A stretch of 64,000 nt of DNA from positions 4,836 to 68,835 of the forward strand of contig CAJTSD010000015.1 of the NCBI GenBank assembly GCA_910578795.1. Direction: 5' to 3'. The translations under genes were made by a program, and so were the position numbers. The notes under the pieces are model-generated. The model searched no databases and was not told the DNA's origin. It was given only the letters and a program-made list of their open reading frames with translations. Shown here piece after piece: positions 58,882 through 64,000 of this stretch; positions within the stretch are counted from its first letter, which is position 1; every line of letters starts with the position of its first letter. This DNA comes from an uncultured Lachnospiraceae bacterium (GTDB lineage: Bacteria; Bacillota; Clostridia; Lachnospirales; Lachnospiraceae).

Positions 58882-59367
58882 TTATATAATTTTTTCCGGC
58901 TTTCCCGCCGAGCGGATTATCAAATCACCTGTTTCCGGATAAAACACAATGGTACGTCCATAATTCAAACCTGTATCCTGTGCTTTCAAAGGTATCCCTA
59001 ACTCCCTAAGTTTCTTCTTACTTGCCTCCACATTACGCTCCCCTACGCGTACCATATCTGATTTATTCTGAAAAGCAAACATCTGTGCACCGCCTGCAAT
59101 CTTTGCTTCAAAACGCGCTTTTTTGCCTCCCATCGCAATCAGTTTTTTTACCAGGTCCTCAATACCTGTATCCGCAAACTTAAACCTGTTCGAGTTATTC
59201 TCTATCTGTGTGCTGTCAGGCAGCATGGCATGTGCGAGTCCTCCTACCTTTGCAATCGGATCCCTTATGCATATTCCCACGCATGAACCAAGCCCCAGTG
59301 TCGTAATGCCATCAGGACTTTTACACACATTCAGGTCAGCCATTCCTACTTTTACTATATTCGCCAT
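58882..59367 (-). CDS. cheD: Chemoreceptor glutamine deamidase CheD
   Basis: A 161-aa protein with LGLGSCVGICIRDP giving the nucleophile C29 and GGLAHAMLP giving H46, matching characterised CheD (C27/H44). It deamidates receptor glutamines and binds CheC, encoded 64 bases upstream. Confidence 0.97.
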   Translation of the reverse strand: MANIVKVGMADLNVCKSPDGITTLGLGSCVGICIRDPIAKVGGLAHAMLPDSTQIENNSNRFKFADTGIEDLVKKLIAMGGKKARFEAKIAGGAQMFAFQNKSDMVRVGERNVEASKKKLRELGIPLKAQDTGLNYGRTIVFYPETGDLIIRSAGKPEKII

Positions 59368-59431
59368 AGACTGTATGCCTCTTCCCTTTGCATTTTAATT
59401 TCACATACTTTGAAAACGTGCATGCATATTC

Positions 59432-60052
59432 TTATATACTAATTCCAAGCGCCCCCAGCATCTTGGAATAAGATTCCAAATCCGGCATCAATATAAAATA
59501 GCCGTTTAAATCGACATCATCCGTAAAAACTGTCTGAATCAACAATATCTGATCACCCATAATTCCAAACTCAATCGCCGGAACGCTCAATATGGCATTC
59601 AGCATATCAACGCTTAAATCAGGCACTGATGGAAGAATCTTCAGGTTTGTCATCATTGCAATCGAATTCAGATATGCACCCGTAATAATGTTCCCGATTT
59701 CTTTCATTGCAGAGATTTCCATCTCATTAAATTCTCCCTCTGCGGGCGGCATTCCCATAAGCCTTGACACAAGATCCCGTCCTGCCTGCTGCTCAAGCAC
59801 AAACATAATACTTCCCGTAATGTCTCCTTCTACGGCAAGATAGATACCTACTACCATCTGCTCCTCACCGCCCATTACCTCTCCGACATCTTTAAAGTCG
59901 AGAAGCCGGACCTGAGGAACCTTCATATCAACTTTTGCCTGAAGCATTTGAGCAAGCGCAGTCGTAGCGTTGCCTGCCCCAATGTTTCCAAGTTCTTTTA
60001 ATACATCATAATACTCTGTCGTTACTTTTTGAAAGCTAATATTTTCCGCCAT
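59432..60052 (-). CDS. cheC: CheY-P phosphatase CheC
   Basis: A 206-aa protein with both pseudo-symmetric active sites: VLKELGNIGAGNATTALAQ and MKEIGNIITGAYLNSIA (E and N in each). Two sites identify CheC rather than CheX. It dephosphorylates CheY-P, stimulated by CheD. ATG 60052 is used because the GTG one codon earlier leaves worse spacing to the weak AGG. Confidence 0.96.
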   Translation of the reverse strand: MAENISFQKVTTEYYDVLKELGNIGAGNATTALAQMLQAKVDMKVPQVRLLDFKDVGEVMGGEEQMVVGIYLAVEGDITGSIMFVLEQQAGRDLVSRLMGMPPAEGEFNEMEISAMKEIGNIITGAYLNSIAMMTNLKILPSVPDLSVDMLNAILSVPAIEFGIMGDQILLIQTVFTDDVDLNGYFILMPDLESYSKMLGALGISI

Positions 60053-60086
60053 CACAAAACCTATGCCTTTCCTAAAAAACCGCTGC

Positions 60087-60584
60087 TTATGACTCCATCA
60101 CATCTGCTAATACTGACGTAATATCAAGAAGCGAAATAAGCCTTCCTTCCGTTTTTCCGATGCCGGAAAGAAACCGTTCCTTATCATCCTTCTCATATCC
60201 CACTCTTTCAATATGCTCCTCATCAAGCGTGACAACTTCCTTTACTTCGTCCACAAGCACACCGATTGACTCATGCTGCTCCAACGTCAGGATAATAATA
60301 CGCGTTTTTTTTGTAATTTCATCCTCCGGAAGCCCCATTTTAAGCCTGAGACTAATTGTCGGAATCACAACACCGCGGACATTAATAACACCCACAATAT
60401 AATCAGAAACCTTAGGCACTCTTGTAATCCTGGACATTCTGATAATATTTGATATATATTTGATATCAATACCATACTGTTCACCGCCAAGCTGTGCCAC
60501 TATGAACTGCGTCGTATCAAGCTCTACATGACGATTGAGGCTCTCATTGCGCTGCTGCTCGTCCATTACTTTTACTTCATCCAT
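60087..60584 (-). CDS. cheW: Chemotaxis coupling protein CheW
   Basis: A 165-aa CheW with QFIVAQLGGEQYGIDIKYISNIIR and VIGVxNVRGxxIP (VGVINVRGVVIP). It links chemoreceptors, including the soluble CZB receptor at 15 kb, to CheA. It lies 31 bases after cheA. Confidence 0.97.
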   Translation of the reverse strand: MDEVKVMDEQQRNESLNRHVELDTTQFIVAQLGGEQYGIDIKYISNIIRMSRITRVPKVSDYIVGVINVRGVVIPTISLRLKMGLPEDEITKKTRIIILTLEQHESIGVLVDEVKEVVTLDEEHIERVGYEKDDKERFLSGIGKTEGRLISLLDITSVLADVMES

Positions 60585-60615
60585 TTCTATACCCTGCCTT
60601 TCCTTATCACACCGA

Positions 60616-62733
60616 TTAAATTAACGCATTGGTATCCAAGATTAACGCAACTTCGCCATCTCCTAAAATCGTAGCGCCGCTTATCATCTTCGGAACCTTA
60701 ATGTACTTGCCCATAGACTTGATAACCACTTCCTGCTGACCGATAAGTTCGTCTACTACAAGACCTGCAAGCTTGTCACCCTTCTTAACAATAATTACTG
60801 TAAGATTCTGACCTTCTTCGTCTCTTGGCGGAATATCAAGTACTCTATTCAGTCTGATAATCGGAATAACCGTACCGCGAATATGAATGACCTCTTTTGC
60901 CTGAACAAGCTTAATCTCGTCTGGTGAAACATCCTCAATTGTTTGGATTGAGCCAAGTGCAATTGCATATTTTTCATCGCCGACAACAACCATCAGCGCC
61001 TGAATAATTGCAAGCGTGAGCGGAAGCCTGATAATCCATGCAGAACCTTCTCCAAAGCTGTTCTTAACCTCTACCTCACCGCTTAAAGATTCAATTTTTG
61101 ACTTTACAACGTCAAGACCAACACCACGTCCTGATACATCTGATACCTTCTTTGCAGTCGAAAAGCTTGGCATGAACAACAGGTCAATCACTTCCTTATC
61201 CGTCATTGTTTCTGCCTGCTCCGGCGTAATTGTGCCACGCTCAATACCTTTTTGCTTTACAGCTTCTATATTAATTCCGCCGCCATCATCCCTTACTTCA
61301 ATCACGACGTTATTTCCATCCTGATAAGCGTCAAGGAAGATAGAACCAACCTCCGGCTTTCCGTTTGCCACTCTGACATCATTCGGCTCCAATCCGTGAT
61401 CGGCAGAGTTTCTCAACATATGCATCAAAGGATCGCCGATTTCATCAACCACTGTACGGTCAAGTTCCGTGTCCTCACCTGTCATATAAAGCTCCATCTT
61501 CTTGCCAAGCTTCTTCGACAAGTCTCGAATCATACGCGGGAATTTTGCCACAACACTTTCAATTGGCACCATTCGTACCTTCATAACGGACTCATGAAGG
61601 TTTGTCGTAACACTTTCAAGATACTCTATCTGCTCATTCACGGCATTGCCGTTATCACCTTTCCCTTCAGCTGCCGTTGCCGCAATCAGAGAATTTTTTG
61701 CGATAATCAGCTCGCTGACAAGATTCATCAAATTGTCAAGCTTTTCAATATCCACACGAACCGTTCTGTTTACAACAGGTTTTCCTGCAGGTTTGGATGC
61801 TGCAGGTTTACTTGCTGCCGCAGGTGCAGGCGCTGCCGTAGGTGTAGCAGCTGCAGGCTTTGGCGGCTCTGGTGATGCATCCTCTGCCTTTTCCTGCTCA
61901 GGTTTCTTATGTTCAGGTTCTGGAGCTGCTTCTAACTGATAGGTATCGCAGAATACCTCCTCAATTTCCGATACGCTCTTTACTGCTGCCCTGACCTCAT
62001 CAATCGTACTTCCCGAAATGAAAATCAGACTGAACGTAAGATCAAACTTCTCATCTTCTATATCCTGTGCAGTGGGATTTGATACAATCACTTCACCAAG
62101 CTTTTCAAGCGCCTTAAATACAAGAAATGCCCTTGCTGCCTTTAAAACGCATGCCTCCTCTACGTATACCGTAATACCATATGCCTTAAGCCCTTCATTG
62201 TATGCCTTCTCAACAAGCATTCTCTCCGTATCGGAAACCTTGATTTCCCCCCACTTCGGCTGTTTCTCATCTTTCCCTTCGGCTGCCGGTTCTGCGGACG
62301 TTTCTGCCGCTGCAGCAGATTCCGCCTTATTAATCGGCTTAATCTCTCCGTTATTCTTCAAAATACTATTCAATGCGTCAATCAAATCCTGATTGTCATT
62401 TGTTCCCTCTTCTGTCGTCTGCTGAATATTGTCCACGTATTCCTCCAGCGCGTCAAGAGAGCGGAACAGAATATCAATCATTCCCGGCTGAACCTTAAAT
62501 GTGCCGTTTCTGACCTCCGAGAAGACGTTTTCCATATCATGGGTAAGCGTCTGCATTCTCTTATAACCCATTGTACCTGCCATACCTTTTAAGGAATGTG
62601 CCGCTCGGAATATTTCATTTACGGTATCCATGTTCTCCGGATTTTGCTCAAGCTCCATGATTTGGTCGCTTAAATTCTGTAAGTGTTCCTTTGATTCATC
62701 AAGGAAAATATCAAGATATTGACTTGTATCCAT
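60616..62733 (-). CDS. cheA: Chemotaxis histidine kinase CheA
   Basis: A 705-aa kinase. P1 HPt carries H46 in FRAAHSLKGMAGTMG. A P2-like region is followed by a proline/alanine-rich linker, dimerisation P3 (LDNLMNLVSELIIAKN), ATPase P4 (NSADHGLE N-box, GRGVGLDVV) and CheW-like P5 to the C-terminus. Its ATG follows the cheB TAA without a gap (TAAATG). It phosphorylates CheY and CheB. Confidence 0.98.
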   Translation of the reverse strand: MDTSQYLDIFLDESKEHLQNLSDQIMELEQNPENMDTVNEIFRAAHSLKGMAGTMGYKRMQTLTHDMENVFSEVRNGTFKVQPGMIDILFRSLDALEEYVDNIQQTTEEGTNDNQDLIDALNSILKNNGEIKPINKAESAAAAETSAEPAAEGKDEKQPKWGEIKVSDTERMLVEKAYNEGLKAYGITVYVEEACVLKAARAFLVFKALEKLGEVIVSNPTAQDIEDEKFDLTFSLIFISGSTIDEVRAAVKSVSEIEEVFCDTYQLEAAPEPEHKKPEQEKAEDASPEPPKPAAATPTAAPAPAAASKPAASKPAGKPVVNRTVRVDIEKLDNLMNLVSELIIAKNSLIAATAAEGKGDNGNAVNEQIEYLESVTTNLHESVMKVRMVPIESVVAKFPRMIRDLSKKLGKKMELYMTGEDTELDRTVVDEIGDPLMHMLRNSADHGLEPNDVRVANGKPEVGSIFLDAYQDGNNVVIEVRDDGGGINIEAVKQKGIERGTITPEQAETMTDKEVIDLLFMPSFSTAKKVSDVSGRGVGLDVVKSKIESLSGEVEVKNSFGEGSAWIIRLPLTLAIIQALMVVVGDEKYAIALGSIQTIEDVSPDEIKLVQAKEVIHIRGTVIPIIRLNRVLDIPPRDEEGQNLTVIIVKKGDKLAGLVVDELIGQQEVVIKSMGKYIKVPKMISGATILGDGEVALILDTNALI

Positions 62734-63834
62734 TTACCTGACCCCCACGTTCATTATAATTTCCTGTGCTACATCATCAAGGGCAACAACCTGATTGACA
62801 AGACCTGTCGCCGCGATTGCCTTTGGCATACCGTAAACAGTTGATGTTTCCTCATCCTGTGCGATGACGTGTATTCTTTTTGCAGTTTCCAAATTCACGA
62901 TTCCTTTCGTTCCGTCAGCACCCATTCCGGTAAGCACTACACACACAATCTGCGAATAACTACTGGTCTTTAATGACTCATACATATAATTCGCACAGGG
63001 CTTTACACCTTCTCTTGGAGGTTCATCTGTATATGTAATCATATGCTTTCCACCTTTGTTGATGACATTCATATGCTTTCCGCCCATTGAAATGTATATT
63101 GTGCCATTCTCAAGGACATCGCCCTCCGCCGCTTCCTTAACCTTCATCGGGCTTAACGAATCAAGTCGCTCCGCAAGTGACTGGGTAAATCCCTTTGGCA
63201 TATGCTGAACAATCAAAACGGGTGCGGCAAGTTCTGCCGGAAGTCTCGGAATCACGCTCTGTAGCGCCTTCGGACCTCCCGTGGAACACGCAAGCGCAAC
63301 AAGCTTTTGTCCTCCGACAACAGGCGCGCTTTTTCTGACAAGGCTGACAAGCTTCTTCGTATTTTCCTCCTGCTTCTGCTTCGGAATCACCGGCAAAGAA
63401 GAAATATTTGTCTGACGGCTTGTTACCACTGCCTGAAGAATATCTAAAAACTTCCGCTTAAACACATCACCCTTTAGATAGACAATATTTGCAGGCTTTT
63501 CAATAAAATCAATCGCTCCTAAGTCAAGCGCCTCCATTGTGACAGACGCACCTTCCCTTGTATCCGTACTTGCCATCATAATGCGTGCACGGATTTTATC
63601 CTTCTGAAGAATACGAAGCAGTTGTATTCCGTTGATTTTTGGCATATTTACATCAAGAACAACACCGTCATATTGATTTTTCTTTAAAAGTGCATATGCA
63701 GCTTCACCGTCAAATGCCTGTTCCACAACCTGGAACCGTTCATCTGAATTAATTATATCACACATAACCCTTCTCATGAGTGCAGAATCATCAACTATTA
63801 ATATTTTTTTCTTGCTTTTGGTATTTGCTTCCAT
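62734..63834 (-). CDS. cheB: Chemotaxis methylesterase CheB
   Basis: A 366-aa response-regulator enzyme: receiver with D61 (VVLDVNMPKING), a linker, and an esterase domain with the catalytic Ser in ALACSTGGP, His in VQHMPKG and Asp in GMGADG. It demethylates and deamidates chemoreceptors. ATG 63834 is taken rather than TTG 63840, because the GAGG site then has normal spacing. Confidence 0.97.
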   Translation of the reverse strand: MEANTKSKKKILIVDDSALMRRVMCDIINSDERFQVVEQAFDGEAAYALLKKNQYDGVVLDVNMPKINGIQLLRILQKDKIRARIMMASTDTREGASVTMEALDLGAIDFIEKPANIVYLKGDVFKRKFLDILQAVVTSRQTNISSLPVIPKQKQEENTKKLVSLVRKSAPVVGGQKLVALACSTGGPKALQSVIPRLPAELAAPVLIVQHMPKGFTQSLAERLDSLSPMKVKEAAEGDVLENGTIYISMGGKHMNVINKGGKHMITYTDEPPREGVKPCANYMYESLKTSSYSQIVCVVLTGMGADGTKGIVNLETAKRIHVIAQDEETSTVYGMPKAIAATGLVNQVVALDDVAQEIIMNVGVR

Positions 63835-63843
63835 AATCAAACC

Positions 63844-64000
63844 TCAACCTCTTCCATTTTTTCTGTTTTTTCTTTCCGCATCAAAAATATACTTAATAAT
63901 TTCCTCACGTGTCGAACTGCTGATAAATTCAAATTTAACGCGATTTTCGTATTCAGCCTCGCGATTTTCGATCTCTCCAGAGTAAATAACCTTCGCCGCA
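63844..64000 (-). CDS. C-terminal end of a PilZ-domain (YcgR-like) c-di-GMP receptor, partial
   Basis: Reading the reverse complement from 64000 to the TGA at 63846-63844 gives about 51 residues, including AKVIYSGEIENR and RVKFEFISSSTREEIIKYIF, ending in a basic tail. The pattern of a GxI segment followed by RVxFxFI and EEIIKYIFxxER matches the C-terminus of YcgR-type PilZ proteins, which often precede cheB in clostridial flagellar operons. The N-terminal YcgR domain and the RxxxR motif are outside the window. It would link c-di-GMP to flagellar braking. Confidence 0.65.
   Translation of the reverse strand, partial: AAKVIYSGEIENREAEYENRVKFEFISSSTREEIIKYIFDAERKNRKNGRG

Noticed and set aside
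1..64000. CRISPR arrays, tRNA/rRNA genes, insertion sequences or prophage
   Set aside because: No regularly spaced direct repeats, cloverleaf or rRNA-like sequence, transposase, integrase or phage structural protein was recognised on either strand.

Overview
The window looks like chromosomal DNA of a motile, obligately anaerobic Firmicute, most likely a Lachnospiraceae member. The basis is gene content and order: a flagellar/chemotaxis operon ending in fliA and running into rpsB-tsf, a minimal two-gene SUF system, an FprA-type flavodiiron protein, a free glycyl-radical protein, groESL under a perfect CIRCE operator, AsnA-type asparagine synthetase, a DUF6320 protein, and strong AGGAGG ribosome-binding sites with frequent GTG/TTG starts. 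No tRNA, rRNA, CRISPR array, transposase or phage gene is visible. Most genes are on the minus strand.

Layout. 1-3.9 kb: partial PAPS-reductase-like gene, a shortened UppS paralogue, nitroreductase, sufB-like and sufC. 3.9-6.9 kb: GHKL kinase, LytTR regulator, SPFH protein and NfeD in one run. 7.1-10.3 kb: glycyl-radical protein, Crp/Fnr regulator, groL, groS, CIRCE. 10.4-18.7 kb: a degenerate GGDEF protein, a PHP-HAD fusion, an ABC-F protein, a soluble CZB chemoreceptor, and a REC-GGDEF-EAL protein. 18.8-22.6 kb: a secreted transglutaminase-like protein and a lipoprotein. 22.6-27.7 kb: copper module (copA with a C-terminal CopZ-like domain, csoR, its operator) and a divergent OPT transporter. 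27.7-34.4 kb: flavodiiron protein, asnA, GyrI-like protein, EFR1-type ferredoxin, WYL regulator, Bcp, an Imm26-like protein. 34.5-39.8 kb: response regulator, histidine kinase, ABC ATPase and FtsX-type permease. 40-43 kb: small ORF, serine hydrolase, 60-aa ORF, ECF-like sigma factor. 43-49.5 kb: sugar ABC transporter plus GH2 beta-galactosidase. 49.7-51.7 kb: DUF6320 protein with a condensation-type acyltransferase. 51.8-64 kb: tsf, rpsB and the distal half of the fla/che operon (PilZ protein, cheB, cheA, cheW, cheC, cheD, orf, fliA, fapA, orf, SwrB-like, MltG-like).

How the genes may work together. The fla/che block keeps the Bacillus-type order cheB-A-W-C-D-sigD-(swrB)-rpsB-tsf, with extra genes inserted. 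c-di-GMP signalling is suggested by the PilZ tail, an EAL domain with intact catalytic motifs, and two GGDEF domains that both lack the catalytic GGDEF signature. Copper control is readable at base level: a CsoR-type palindrome fills the 17-bp spacer of a consensus promoter. The Crp/Fnr gene is translationally coupled to groL and sits before a glycyl-radical repair protein, which suggests a link between folding stress and oxygen stress.

Structured non-coding DNA is the least explained feature. There are two families of intergenic palindromic elements: one with terminal GTAACA...CAGCC repeats (29 kb, with a remnant at 32.7 kb), and one with the core TACTCGC-GCGC (1.5, 13.2 and 41.7 kb). A long three-tier hairpin directly follows the csoR stop codon.
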